Notes: generated by a model not told the origin, from the sequence alone. Shown: positions 7,687 to 14,643, numbered from the stretch's first letter. The stretch is 15,547 nucleotides of DNA from Nitrospira sp. (GCA_020216985.1 JAIWOH010000187.1:1-15547), one strand, 5' to 3'. Program-made: numbers and translations.

Positions 7687-7884
7687 CTATTCCCCTCCTT
7701 TTTGAACGTAGTTCTTCACGAATTCTTCCGCGTTCTTCTCAAGCACGTCGTCGATTTCATCGACGAGCTTGTCGATGTCTTCTTTGAGTTTTTTCCCCGT
7801 CTCAATGACCTTGGGATTGGCTTTGACTTCTTCCTTGGTCTGAGGCTCGCGCTTGGGTTCTTGCTTGCGCTCTTGTTTTTCCAT
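7687..7884 (-). CDS. pup: Prokaryotic ubiquitin-like protein Pup
   Basis: Pup is ligated by PafA through its C-terminal Glu to lysines of target proteins, marking them for the Mpa/ARC-proteasome; Dop removes it. The 65-residue protein has the expected layout: a charged, disordered Lys/Glu/Gln/Pro-rich first half, then a helix-forming second half (LVDEIDDVLEKNAEEFV, 40-56) and the terminal YVQKGGE (59-65). This second half is almost the same as actinobacterial Pup. The codon before the stop is GAA, so Pup is made with Glu already in place and needs no Dop deamidation. A GGAGGTG Shine-Dalgarno lies just upstream of the ATG. It is not UBact, whose C-terminus is Arg-rich and ends with a single Gly before the last residue. 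No proteasome or ligase gene is in the window. Confidence 0.92.
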   Translation of the reverse strand: MEKQERKQEPKREPQTKEEVKANPKVIETGKKLKEDIDKLVDEIDDVLEKNAEEFVKNYVQKGGE

Positions 7885-7943
7885 TCGAGCACCTCCGCGG
7901 AGAAACCGACCCGGCCGATTCTCTCACACCGGCCTCTGGTGTC

Positions 7944-7972
7944 ACCTTACTCCAGGACCAGCACCCCGTCAA
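7944..7972 (-). promoter_or_regulatory. Promoter of pup
   Basis: On the minus strand TTGACG (7972-7967) is followed after 17 nt by TAAGGT (7949-7944). The predicted start is near 7937, leaving a leader of about 50 nt. It supports pup being its own transcription unit rather than read only from hppA. Confidence 0.5.
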
Positions 7973-8108
7973 GCTCATGCACGAACCGTCTCTCTCTTGC
8001 TCTTGCGTAGACAAAGCGTCGCTCCGAATTTCCACTCGCTCCATGCGATGCGGAGCTCGGAAGCGCCTGACGAGCGACGCTCCGTGAGGGCCAAGAGAGT
8101 ACCGCGCG

Positions 8109-10166
8109 CTATCGGACGATCAAGGAAACGATCAAAAGCGCGACGATGTTGATCACCTTGATCATGGGATTGACGGCCGGTCCCGCCGTGTCCTTGTACG
8201 GATCACCGACCGTATCGCCGGTGACGGCGGCTTTGTGTGTGTCGGTTCCCTTCAACCCCTGCTCTTCGATGAACTTTTTGGCATTGTCCCAGGCGCCGCC
8301 GCCGCTGGTCATGGAAATGGCCACGAACAGCCCCGTCACGATGCTTCCGACCAGAACCCCTCCCAAGGCCTGAGGACCGAGAATCAGTCCCACCAAGATT
8401 GGCGACAAGACGGGTATCAAGCCGGGAATCATCATCTTCTGAATGGCCGCCTGCGTGACGATGTCCACACAGGTGCCATACTCCGGCTTGCCGGTCCCTT
8501 CCATAATGCCTTTGATCGTCCGGAATTGCCGGCGCACCTCTTCCACGATCAACCCGCCGGCCTGCCCGACCGCTTTCATACAAAGCGCCCCGAAAATGTA
8601 CGGCAACATCCCGCCGATGAACAACCCGACCAAGACGTTGGGGTTCGAGAGATCGAACGCGGTCATCGCGGAATTATGCGCCGTCACCTCGCGCGCATAC
8701 TCGGCGAACAGAACCACGGCCGCCAACCCCGCGGAGCCGATCGCGTACCCTTTGGTCACGGCTTTGGTCGTGTTCCCGACCGCATCAAGCGGATCGGTGA
8801 TGTCGCGGACCGCTTTGCCCAAATGCGACATTTCGGCGATGCCGCCCGCGTTATCGGTAATCGGTCCGAACGCATCGATCGCCACCACAATACCCGCCAT
8901 CGACAACATGGAGACCGCCGCCACCGCCACACCGTACAAGCCGCCGGACTCCCCTCCGCCGCAGATCCAGTAGCTCCCCAAAATGGCCGCCGCGATAATG
9001 ACGACCGGCGCCGCCGTCGACTGCATGCCGACCGCCAATCCCGCGATGATGTTCGTCGCATGACCGGTTTCACTGGCCTTGGCGATGTACTTGACCGGCT
9101 CGTAACTTTTCGACGTGTAGTAGTCGGTGATGAAAACCAGCGCCAGCGTCACGATCAACCCAAGCAACGCCGCCACGTAGTAACTGACACCGCTTGTCCC
9201 GCCGACGCCGTCCATGATTTGCGACGTAATCGGGAAGAACGCGACGGCCGCGATTCCTCCGGCCACAAAAAGCCCCTTGTACAAAGCCGGCATGATGTCA
9301 CCGCCGGGGCTCACCTTGACGAAGAGAATGCCGATGATGGTCGCGAAGATCGTGACGCCGCCCAACGCCAACGGATACAAAATCGGCGCCGTGGCCCCCT
9401 TAAACATGGTAAACGCCAAGACCATCGCCGCCACCGTCGTGACCGCATAGGTCTCGAACAGGTCCGCCGCCATGCCGGCGCAGTCGCCGACGTTGTCGCC
9501 GACATTATCCGCAATCACCGCCGGATTGCGCGGGTCGTCTTCCGGAATGCCGGCTTCCACTTTGCCGACAAGATCGGCTCCGACGTCCGCCGCCTTAGTG
9601 TAGATACCGCCACCGACGCGGGCGAACACGGAAATCAAACTGCCGCCGAATCCCAGACTCAGCAGAGCATGGATGGCTTTTTCTTGTCCCGCGATCGCTT
9701 GCGCGATCGTATAAAAGCCGGTAATCGCCAACAGGCCCAAGCCGATCAACAACAGCCCGGTAACGGCTCCTCCCCGAAACGCGACCGTCAACGCGGCATT
9801 CAATCCGTCATGAGCCGCTTGCGCCGTCCTCACGTTCGCTCGAACGGCGATGATCATGCCCACGTAACCGGCAATGGCCGATGCGCCGGCCCCCACCAAA
9901 AACCCGACCGCCGTCAGCAAACCGAACTTCTCGGACACCGCCCCCGCCGCCGCCAACACGATAAAGAGCACGGTCGCGACGACCCCGATGGTCTTATACT
10001 GCCGGTTCATGTAGGCGCCGGCTCCTTCCTGAATCGCCTTGGCAATCTCCTGCATCTTGGCGTTGCCGGCATCCAGTTTGAACACCCACATGGCCAGATA
10101 CAGGCCGTAGCCGATACCGGCCACGGCGGCAATCAATGCGAACGTCACAATTGCTGAATCACTCAC
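8109..10166 (-). CDS. hppA: Membrane-bound proton-translocating pyrophosphatase
   Basis: This integral membrane enzyme hydrolyses pyrophosphate and pumps H+ across the membrane, recovering energy from biosynthetic PPi. The 685 residues, with many hydrophobic helices, match the family length. The substrate and Mg sites are intact: [13 protein letters not shown] (194-206, the DX7KXE motif), [19 protein letters not shown] (210-228) and the late NAKKFIEEQ and [11 protein letters not shown] segments. The ion-dependence position reads GNTTKA (464-469) with Lys468; K+-independent enzymes have this Lys where K+-dependent ones have Ala, so this is predicted to be a K+-independent H+ pump. The start is GTG at 10166 with AGGAGG 7 nt upstream. 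Confidence 0.96.
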   Translation of the reverse strand: MSDSAIVTFALIAAVAGIGYGLYLAMWVFKLDAGNAKMQEIAKAIQEGAGAYMNRQYKTIGVVATVLFIVLAAAGAVSEKFGLLTAVGFLVGAGASAIAGYVGMIIAVRANVRTAQAAHDGLNAALTVAFRGGAVTGLLLIGLGLLAITGFYTIAQAIAGQEKAIHALLSLGFGGSLISVFARVGGGIYTKAADVGADLVGKVEAGIPEDDPRNPAVIADNVGDNVGDCAGMAADLFETYAVTTVAAMVLAFTMFKGATAPILYPLALGGVTIFATIIGILFVKVSPGGDIMPALYKGLFVAGGIAAVAFFPITSQIMDGVGGTSGVSYYVAALLGLIVTLALVFITDYYTSKSYEPVKYIAKASETGHATNIIAGLAVGMQSTAAPVVIIAAAILGSYWICGGGESGGLYGVAVAAVSMLSMAGIVVAIDAFGPITDNAGGIAEMSHLGKAVRDITDPLDAVGNTTKAVTKGYAIGSAGLAAVVLFAEYAREVTAHNSAMTAFDLSNPNVLVGLFIGGMLPYIFGALCMKAVGQAGGLIVEEVRRQFRTIKGIMEGTGKPEYGTCVDIVTQAAIQKMMIPGLIPVLSPILVGLILGPQALGGVLVGSIVTGLFVAISMTSGGGAWDNAKKFIEEQGLKGTDTHKAAVTGDTVGDPYKDTAGPAVNPMIKVINIVALLIVSLIVR

Positions 10167-10311
10167 GGGATTTCCTCCTGGTGGATAAACATGCCTCTTA
10201 TGTCACACGGCTCCCCTGGCTTCAACCCATCGAAAGTACATAAAGCGAGTGGGGAAACCGTCGGACCAATCGCAGGAGCAGCGAGAGGCTAACTACCTGA
10301 AAAGCCGCGGT

Positions 10312-10340
10312 ATTGTATACAGCTCCCGGAGACGGTGCAA
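10312..10340 (-). promoter_or_regulatory. Promoter of hppA
   Basis: On the minus strand a strong -10, TACAAT (10317-10312), preceded by a TG two bases before it, sits 17 nt from a weak -35, TTGCAC (10340-10335). Transcription would start near 10305, about 140 nt before the GTG start. The stretch 10167-10569 has no gene that I can support; besides this promoter and the one at 10518 I see nothing in it. Confidence 0.5.
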
Positions 10341-10517
10341 GCCAAAGTTTGGCCGGCTGTGTCTGATAGCCCTGGTCGAGTTCACTGAATCAGATCGGAT
10401 TTGACGTGGGGGCTACGCTGAACAACTCTCGAAACGTCCCTGGCACCCCGGCATGCAATCGCAATGGCCGGTCTCTACAAAACAAGTCGACCGTTCATCC
10501 GCGACCACACCGTCCGG

Positions 10518-10546
10518 TTTACGTCGCATGCCGACTTTGCTATCAT
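10518..10546 (+). promoter_or_regulatory. Promoter of the small hypothetical gene and methyltransferase
   Basis: TTTACG (10518-10523) and TATCAT (10541-10546) are separated by 17 nt. Transcription would start near 10553, just upstream of the ATG at 10570. This argues against the longer frame that opens at 10453. Confidence 0.5.
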
Positions 10547-10569
10547 GCACACGGCTGAGGACGAAATCG

Positions 10570-10824
10570 ATGGGATTGGAACCGAACTATATCGTGATCG
10601 ACGGACAGACGTTCAGCAAAGCGAAGCTTGCGCTGGATAATCACGTCTATAAGAACTGTCAGATCGACGACTGCGACCTGTACTATAGCGGCGGACAATA
10701 TGAACTGCTCGACACCCATATCACCAACTCTCGTCTGATCCTGAACCACCCGGCCAAGGGCATCTACAGTGCGCTCCAGATTTTTAAAATGAAATCGCCG
10801 GGCTCCCGCATCATCTTCGAATAA
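10570..10824 (+). CDS. Hypothetical protein, 84 residues
   Basis: I do not recognise a family. From the ATG at 10570 the protein has 84 residues and is rich in short alternating beta-like steps (VYKNCQIDDCDLYY, LLDTHITNSRLILN), a pattern seen in right-handed beta-helix or pentapeptide-like repeats. There is no signal peptide or membrane segment. GAGGA lies upstream at normal spacing, and a promoter ends just before it, so this start is preferred over an in-frame ATG at 10453. The methyltransferase gene begins 17 nt after its stop codon, so the two are probably co-transcribed. The function is unknown. Confidence 0.6.
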   Translation: MGLEPNYIVIDGQTFSKAKLALDNHVYKNCQIDDCDLYYSGGQYELLDTHITNSRLILNHPAKGIYSALQIFKMKSPGSRIIFE

Positions 10825-10841
10825 CTCTCCGCAACGGCTTT

Positions 10842-11717
10842 GTGTCCTACACCTACGACTACACAGGAAAGCCGACGGACGAGGGCATCGTCCGGCCGTA
10901 CTGGCGTTTCCTGAAAATGCGGCTCACCCGCTGTCTGCGAAACAAAACCTTCCGCTTCGACAGCAGGGAATACGAGTATCTCTATCACCCCTATAACAGG
11001 ACCTGGAAAAACGAACGAGGCGTCGAAATCCCGATTTTTCGAGAGATTCTTGTACGCCATCACGGCGCACGGATTCTCGAAATCGGCAATGTCCTCTCTC
11101 ACTATTTCTCCGTTCAGCATGACATCGTCGATAAATACGAAGTGAGCCCGGGAGTGATCAATCAAGACATCATCGAGTTCACGCCACAGCGGCAATACGA
11201 TCTGATCGTCAGCATCTCCACGTTGGAACACGTGGGGTGGGATGAACAGCCGCAGGATCCGCCCAAGCTGCTTCGGGCGATCGAACATGTCCGCTCTACC
11301 TGCCTTGCACCCGGCGGCATGCTCGTTGCCAGCCTGCCGATCGGCTATAACCGGTACTTCGACGACTTGCTGGATAGAGGCACAAGTCCGTTTACCACAC
11401 ACCACTTCCTCAAGCGGATCTCAAAACGGAATTATTGGAGAGAGGCTGACTGGGCGGAGGTCCGCCACCTACCCTATGGCCGCTTCGTCGCCCAGGCCAT
11501 CGTAATCGGAATCATCAGCGGGCAATTGGGCTCCGACAACAGAGAGGGAGAATCAAGAATCAAGAATCAAGAATCAAGATCAAAGGGTCAGGCTGAGATG
11601 GCCCCGAAAAAACAGACGCGTGAATTACGCGCCGCTTTCCTGCTGCTCAAACTCTTCCGGGCTCCGATAGCCCAGCGCCTGATGCAAGCGCTGACGATTA
11701 TAGAACGCTCGACATGA
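10842..11717 (+). CDS. Class I SAM-dependent methyltransferase with a replaced C-terminal tail
   Basis: This is a Rossmann-fold methyltransferase of a type often found near polysaccharide and glycosyltransferase genes; its substrate is unknown. Motif I is ILEIGNVLSHY (78-88, with Gly82), the acidic residue after beta-2 lies in VDKYE (96-100), and YDLIVSISTLEHVGWDE (119-135) and LAPGGMLVASLPIGYN (155-170) are motifs IV-VI. The catalytic region is complete to about residue 230. From residue 236 the frame enters the AATCAAG tandem repeat (RIKNQESRSK), and from 251 the antisense of an IS3 remnant, ending by chance at 11717. The native stop codon has probably been lost. The start is a GTG at 10842 with a weak ribosome site; a later Met is possible. 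Confidence 0.8.
   Translation: MSYTYDYTGKPTDEGIVRPYWRFLKMRLTRCLRNKTFRFDSREYEYLYHPYNRTWKNERGVEIPIFREILVRHHGARILEIGNVLSHYFSVQHDIVDKYEVSPGVINQDIIEFTPQRQYDLIVSISTLEHVGWDEQPQDPPKLLRAIEHVRSTCLAPGGMLVASLPIGYNRYFDDLLDRGTSPFTTHHFLKRISKRNYWREADWAEVRHLPYGRFVAQAIVIGIISGQLGSDNREGESRIKNQESRSKGQAEMAPKKQTRELRAAFLLLKLFRAPIAQRLMQALTIIERST
11551..11578. repeat. Tandem repeat, AATCAAG x 4
   Basis: Four perfect head-to-tail copies of a 7-bp unit, followed by a decayed fifth (ATCAAAG). It lies inside the methyltransferase frame, where the 7-bp period changes the reading frame with each copy lost or gained. It sits just outside the presumed end of the IS3 remnant. Confidence 0.85.
11594..11705 (-). mobile_element. 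3'-end remnant of an IS3-family insertion sequence
   Basis: This is the right end of an IS3-type element on the minus strand. It holds the last 26 codons of the transposase and about 30 bp of end sequence. The outer boundary is placed at TGAGATGGCCCCG (from 11594) because IS3 elements begin and end with TG...CA; this boundary is inferred, and no partner end is in the window. The inner boundary at 11705 is sharp and coincides with the integron crossover point. Confidence 0.6.
11625..11705 (-). pseudogene. IS3-family transposase (OrfB) C-terminal fragment
   Basis: The minus-strand frame reads FYNRQRLHQALGYRSPEEFE (first 20 of 26 residues) to a TAA stop at 11625. This is the well-conserved C-terminal end of IS3-family DDE transposases (the YN-R-R-H-LGY-SP region). 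Everything upstream, including the DDE catalytic residues, is absent: immediately before the TTC codon the sequence becomes an attC site. It cannot be active. The missing N-terminal part may lie on the other side of the cassette array. Confidence 0.85.
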
Positions 11718-11768
11718 GCGGCATGACCCGGCTCGCCGGGGCATGTCCGCTCGATGGAGGGGTTAGCT
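11700..11768 (-). other. attC site 0 (distal end of the cassette array, joined to IS3)
   Basis: This folds as an attC site. The arms CATGAGCGG (11713-11721) and CCGCTCGATG (11747-11756) pair with one extra base on the right arm, as in the other sites here. An inner stem CATGACCCGG/CCGGGGCATG (one mismatch) replaces the usual variable loop. The right outer box is GTTAGCT (one mismatch to GTTRRRY). The left box reads ATAGAAC: only AAC is attC sequence, and the rest is the transposase codons TTC TAT. The spacing from AAC to the arm is identical to that of attC5. Confidence 0.7.
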
Positions 11769-12113
11769 GCCAGTTGAGCGAAGGCACCGACTGCCACTTC
11801 GCGCCGGCATCGAGCGCAACGATAGCGCGACAACCGAACATGACATTCTTCAACGAGCCGTTGGCTACCGCTACAACTTGGCCGGCATAGCACGACAGCC
11901 ACGTTGCACGTTGATTGCTCTGATTTTCGGCCGGGACAGCGGGCGCGCCTAAAGCGATACGGGTTTTCTTCTTCCGACGGGCATGAATCCCACAACTGCA
12001 AGCCGCGCTGCCAGAGCCGCTCGCCAGCGGACGAGCGACCCGCACCACCAACGGCACAACAGCGGCAACTCGGTTCGAATCGGCGTTCTTCGCGGCAGCC
12101 TCCCCTCGCCTAA
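11706..12113 (-). other. Gene cassette without a convincing gene (about 408 bp)
   Basis: Bounded by the crossover points of attC0 and attC1. Two long overlapping minus-strand frames cross it: one from 12147, which starts inside the neighbouring attC and so is not self-contained, and one from 12001, which is very rich in Cys and Arg. Neither has a Shine-Dalgarno at a good start, although GGGGAGG lies at the extreme 5' end of the cassette. Reading through attC0 in the second frame gives NPSIERTCPGEPGHAAHVER, a peptide that encodes the attC stem rather than a protein domain. It may be a non-coding or decayed cassette. Confidence 0.45.
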
Positions 12114-12171
12114 CGTTTGAGTTAAGGCGGCGGCCCGACAGGGACATCCGCCTTCAACGAATTGTTAGGCG
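12108..12171 (-). other. attC site 1
   Basis: Outer boxes GCCTAAC (12108-12114) and GTTAGGC (12164-12170) are fully complementary. Inner arms GTTAAGGCGG and CCGCCTTCAAC pair with one extra base on the right arm. This is the recombination site at the 3' end of the small two-TM cassette; about 64 bp. Confidence 0.88.
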
Positions 12172-12182
12172 TACAGCGTCTC

Positions 12183-12404
12183 TTACTTGCGCTGACGCCT
12201 CACCTGAAACACACCAATACCCAGCAAGATTACCGCAGGCCAGAACGTAAAGAAGAAAAGAAGCCCAGGACCGATAGGATTTGGGTTTGGATCAGGCCAC
12301 AAGCCAATGGCAGCCAATAGCACAATGACCCACAGCGGGCTCCAGCCGATGACCGCCAGCCAGAAACCGGCCTTGAACCAACCATTAGCGAGATATTCCT
12401 TCAT
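12183..12404 (-). CDS. Small two-TM membrane protein (cassette-borne)
   Basis: I do not recognise a family. The 73-residue protein has two hydrophobic segments (about 13-35 and 46-67) joined by a Pro/Asn loop (PDPNPNPIGPG), and a basic tail (RRQRK), consistent with both ends in the cytoplasm. The start codon lies about 25 nt inside the cassette boundary and has no strong Shine-Dalgarno. The TAA stop sits 12 nt before attC1, the usual compact layout of a cassette gene. The cassette is about 316 bp. Base composition is lower in GC than the housekeeping genes to the left. Confidence 0.7.
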   Translation of the reverse strand: MKEYLANGWFKAGFWLAVIGWSPLWVIVLLAAIGLWPDPNPNPIGPGLLFFFTFWPAVILLGIGVFQVRRQRK

Positions 12405-12423
12405 CTACGAAGTTCGTTAAGAC

Positions 12424-12483
12424 GCCCAACGTCGAAGCTCAGGCGCGCCGCTCTTTGGCGTCGCCTGGAGCGACTTGTTGGGC
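12424..12483 (-). other. attC site 2
   Basis: Outer boxes GCCCAAC (12424-12430) and GTTGGGC (12477-12483) are fully complementary. Inner arms GCTCAGGCG and CGCCTGGAGC pair with one extra base on the right arm. The stop codon of the SLATT gene lies inside the site, as is common in cassettes. Confidence 0.88.
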
Positions 12484-12945
12484 AGCCTGGCGTTCTACTT
12501 GCTCATATATTTTCTGCGTGATTATAGGTGCTCTTTCGCTTATTGCCCTCCACTCTTCATCAAGGGCCGCCAAGGCGACGTCTAATTTCTCAGAAGTTGG
12601 AGGATTTGCCTCCAGCCTCTCTATACGCCTTCGCAAGTCCCCAAAGTCTGTTGCTGCCTTGCTGTGATTCTGCGCGAGTTCGGGTAACTTTAGGTACGTC
12701 TGCAGAGCAGCAAAGACGGCAGCAGCAACGCTAAATAGCCCCAAGATAACTTTGATTGCTATGTGAAGTGACGCCTCCTCCAACGTCGAGAACACAGTAG
12801 TACCAACTATCGCTGACAAGACTGCAGCAATGATTCCAAGCCGGCGGCTCCATGCTTCATAGAATGCCGCCGCTTTCTTGTGGGCTCTGTGAGAACGTGA
12901 TATTCGTTGTTTCCATTCATCGAGTACGCTGGCTGCGCTTGACAT
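12439..12945 (-). CDS. SLATT domain two-helix membrane protein (cassette-borne)
   Basis: The 168 residues match the SLATT layout: an amphipathic N-terminal helix (VLDEWKQRISRSHRAHKKAA), two closely spaced transmembrane helices (about 37-56 and 62-85), and a long cytoplasmic helical region with the conserved HSKAATDFGDLRRRIERLE (94-112). SLATT proteins are predicted pore-forming effectors, often paired with CD-NTase (SMODS) or SLOG nucleotide sensors in conflict systems. No such partner is present here: the cassette holds only this gene. The ATG at 12945 has a good GAGGTG Shine-Dalgarno. The TGA stop lies inside attC2. The cassette is about 549 bp. Family call is from architecture; a defence role is inference. 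Confidence 0.75.
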   Translation of the reverse strand: MSSAASVLDEWKQRISRSHRAHKKAAAFYEAWSRRLGIIAAVLSAIVGTTVFSTLEEASLHIAIKVILGLFSVAAAVFAALQTYLKLPELAQNHSKAATDFGDLRRRIERLEANPPTSEKLDVALAALDEEWRAISERAPIITQKIYEQVERQAAQQVAPGDAKERRA

Positions 12946-12972
12946 AAGAACACCTCACCGAGTATTTGGTCC

Positions 12973-13035
12973 GCCTAACGTTCCGGTTCAGCGGCGGGCC
13001 GCTTGCGGACCGTCCGCTGCAACCGGTCGTTAGGC
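12973..13035 (-). other. attC site 3
   Basis: Outer boxes GCCTAAC (12973-12979) and GTTAGGC (13029-13035) are fully complementary. Inner arms CCGGTTCAGCGG and CCGCTGCAACCGG pair with one extra base on the right arm. The TAA stop of the transporter gene is contained in the right box. Confidence 0.9.
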
Positions 13036-14046
13036 GCTTCTTTCTTGGGCCGTAGCAAGCCATCCCTTTTGCTGCATCGACAGCACAATGTGCAGAAACA
13101 GAATGAGAACCGGTAGTTCTATGCTGGGCCCGATTACCACGGTCAGAGCAACCAACGGGCTCGCGAACGCGGTAACGGCGACCGCGAGAGAGGCTTCCGA
13201 ATTGCGTGCGGTGGTCGTGAAAGCAAGAAGCGCGAACTCCGGATAGGTGAGGCGGAACAGTCGAGCGGCAACAATGGCCATCAACAAGGCGATGACGAAG
13301 AAGGCGCCACCGGGAAGAATCATCTTCAGAACGACTGAAGGGTTCTCGAACAACACCGCTCCTTGTGATGCAAACATGGCCGCGATCACGACCATCAGTG
13401 TGATCGCCTTCAGATAAGGCAGCGCGATCCTCCTAGACGCGACCTCCACAGAAATGGCAGATCGATCCAGCAGCCAGCGCGTTACGCCCGCCAACGCCAG
13501 CGGCAATACAAGGAACGTGATCACGCTGCGCAATATGTCAGTGATCTCGATGTGAATGACGGTCCCAGCCAGTAACGTCATATAGACCGGCAACAACACG
13601 ATTTGCAGAACGACGTTCCAGAAGAGGAGGCTGACACCCAACTCAACATCGCCTTTTGCTAGCTCGGTAAACACGAGATACCAACCGATACAGGGTGTCA
13701 CCAGATACAAGATCAGGCCGACCCAGATGTCGGGATCATCTTGCAGGAAGAGATAACCGAGCACCCAAGCAATCAGGGGTGTGATCAGGAAGTTGATGCC
13801 AATGGCGAGTACGGTCGGCTTCCAACGGGCAAATGCGTGCATGACTCCGCGCGTCCTCACTCCGAGCATGATGAAATAGATCACGAGGAACACACCCGCT
13901 GTCACCAGCGGTGCGAGTTGCGCGGCGAACGATGGCATGGCCTTGGCAAGACTTATTCCGACGGCGATGGAGCCCAACAGCAAGAACGGCTGTATGCGGT
14001 CGAGAAGTCCGAGCCCCTTTTCGACCTTTTCTTCAACCATGGCCAT
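13030..14046 (-). CDS. ACR3-like arsenite-type efflux transporter, bile acid:sodium symporter superfamily
   Basis: The 338 residues form about ten hydrophobic segments after a short basic-acidic N-terminus, the size and layout of ACR3 permeases. Supporting motifs are the Pro-Cys pair in YLVTPCIGWYLVF (C119), which matches the essential Cys of ACR3 family arsenite pumps, and TTARNSEASLAVAVTAF (278-294), at the place of the ACR3 FTA-N-E-A-A motif. Arsenite export is the likely role; other SBF-superfamily substrates cannot be excluded. The start is the ATG at 14046 with GGAG about 10 nt upstream; a second in-frame ATG lies at 14040. No arsR or arsC gene is nearby. At about 1,100 bp it is a large cassette, and its TAA stop is within attC3. 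Confidence 0.78.
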   Translation of the reverse strand: MAMVEEKVEKGLGLLDRIQPFLLLGSIAVGISLAKAMPSFAAQLAPLVTAGVFLVIYFIMLGVRTRGVMHAFARWKPTVLAIGINFLITPLIAWVLGYLFLQDDPDIWVGLILYLVTPCIGWYLVFTELAKGDVELGVSLLFWNVVLQIVLLPVYMTLLAGTVIHIEITDILRSVITFLVLPLALAGVTRWLLDRSAISVEVASRRIALPYLKAITLMVVIAAMFASQGAVLFENPSVVLKMILPGGAFFVIALLMAIVAARLFRLTYPEFALLAFTTTARNSEASLAVAVTAFASPLVALTVVIGPSIELPVLILFLHIVLSMQQKGWLATAQERSA

Positions 14047-14072
14047 CGCCAGAGTACTCCAAGGTTTATTGC

Positions 14073-14139
14073 GCCTAACGCTCCGCTTCAGCAGCGGCGG
14101 CGCGTTAGCGCCGACGTCGGCTGGAAGCGATTGTTGGGC
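14073..14139 (-). other. attC site 4 (mosaic boxes)
   Basis: Outer boxes are GCCTAAC (14073-14079) and GTTGGGC (14133-14139). They mismatch each other at one position, as expected where two cassettes meet. Inner arms CGCTTCAGC and GCTGGAAGCG pair with one extra base on the right arm, and the centre holds a GGCGCG/CGCC-type stem. Confidence 0.88.
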
Positions 14140-14178
14140 GGCAATTTCAATGATTAGGCTGCGTGGCGGGCCATGGTG

Positions 14179-14643
14179 CTACGCCTCGTTGTAGGCTCGT
14201 TCAAGAGCCGCCACGTCGAGCTTCACCATCTTCATCATCGCATCCATCACAGCCTGCACTTTCTTGGGATTTTTGTCGCCAATTAGCTCCATGAAACGTC
14301 GTGGCACGATCTGCCACGAGAGGCCGAACGGATCCTTGATCCAGCCGCACGCGGTAGGCGTTGCGCCGGCCTTGACGAGCTTGTCCCAGTACTCGTCGAC
14401 TTCCGCCTGGTCCTTGCAGTCAACATAGAGAGAGAAACCTTCGGAGAAGCTGAAGTACGAGCCCCCGTTATAGCCCATGAAGACCTGACCACCAACGACG
14501 AACTCGGCGGAACTGATCGGGCCGTCTTTGCCGGTGCGGGCGACGTTCCTGATCTCTGAGTCCGGGAAGGTGGCGGTGTAGAACTCCATGGCCGCCTCGA
14601 GCTGATCGTTGAACATTAAGAACGGCGTCACTTTCTGCTTCAT
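14179..14643 (-). CDS. VOC family protein, PhnB-like (cassette-borne)
   Basis: This is a glyoxalase/bleomycin-resistance superfamily protein of the PhnB-like group, often mislabelled 3-demethylubiquinone methyltransferase. The 154 residues show the usual features: VTPFLMFNDQLEAAMEFY (5-22), SAEFVVGGQVFMGYNGG (45-61), SLYVDCKDQAEVDEYWDKL (71-89) and the terminal WIKDPFGLSWQIVP (101-114) followed by FMELIGD. The true substrate is unknown; relatives act on or bind small molecules. The ATG at 14643 is chosen because AGGAGG lies 8 nt upstream; a TTG at 14676 in the same frame sits on the cassette boundary. The stop is 39 nt before attC4; the cassette is about 598 bp. Confidence 0.85.
   Translation of the reverse strand: MKQKVTPFLMFNDQLEAAMEFYTATFPDSEIRNVARTGKDGPISSAEFVVGGQVFMGYNGGSYFSFSEGFSLYVDCKDQAEVDEYWDKLVKAGATPTACGWIKDPFGLSWQIVPRRFMELIGDKNPKKVQAVMDAMMKMVKLDVAALERAYNEA

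Noticed and set aside
7687..7884. Calling the small protein UBact rather than Pup
   Set aside because: UBact ends in an Arg-rich segment with a single Gly; this protein has the Pup helix and the YVQKGGE ending.
8235..10157. A 640-codon open frame on the plus strand opposite hppA
   Set aside because: It is the antisense of a highly conserved pyrophosphatase; its product is His/Arg/Asp-rich without domains, as expected of a GC-rich shadow frame.
10453..10569. N-terminal extension of the 84-residue hypothetical protein
   Set aside because: A good promoter ends at 10546 and a Shine-Dalgarno precedes the ATG at 10570, so the upstream ATGs are probably outside the transcript.
11551..11578. CRISPR array
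   Set aside because: The repeat is a 7-bp tandem unit without spacers.
11698..12147. A 149-codon minus-strand frame in the distal cassette
   Set aside because: Its ATG lies inside the neighbouring attC1 and the frame runs through attC0 into the IS3 remnant, so it is not a self-contained cassette gene; kept only as part of the uncertain cassette entry.
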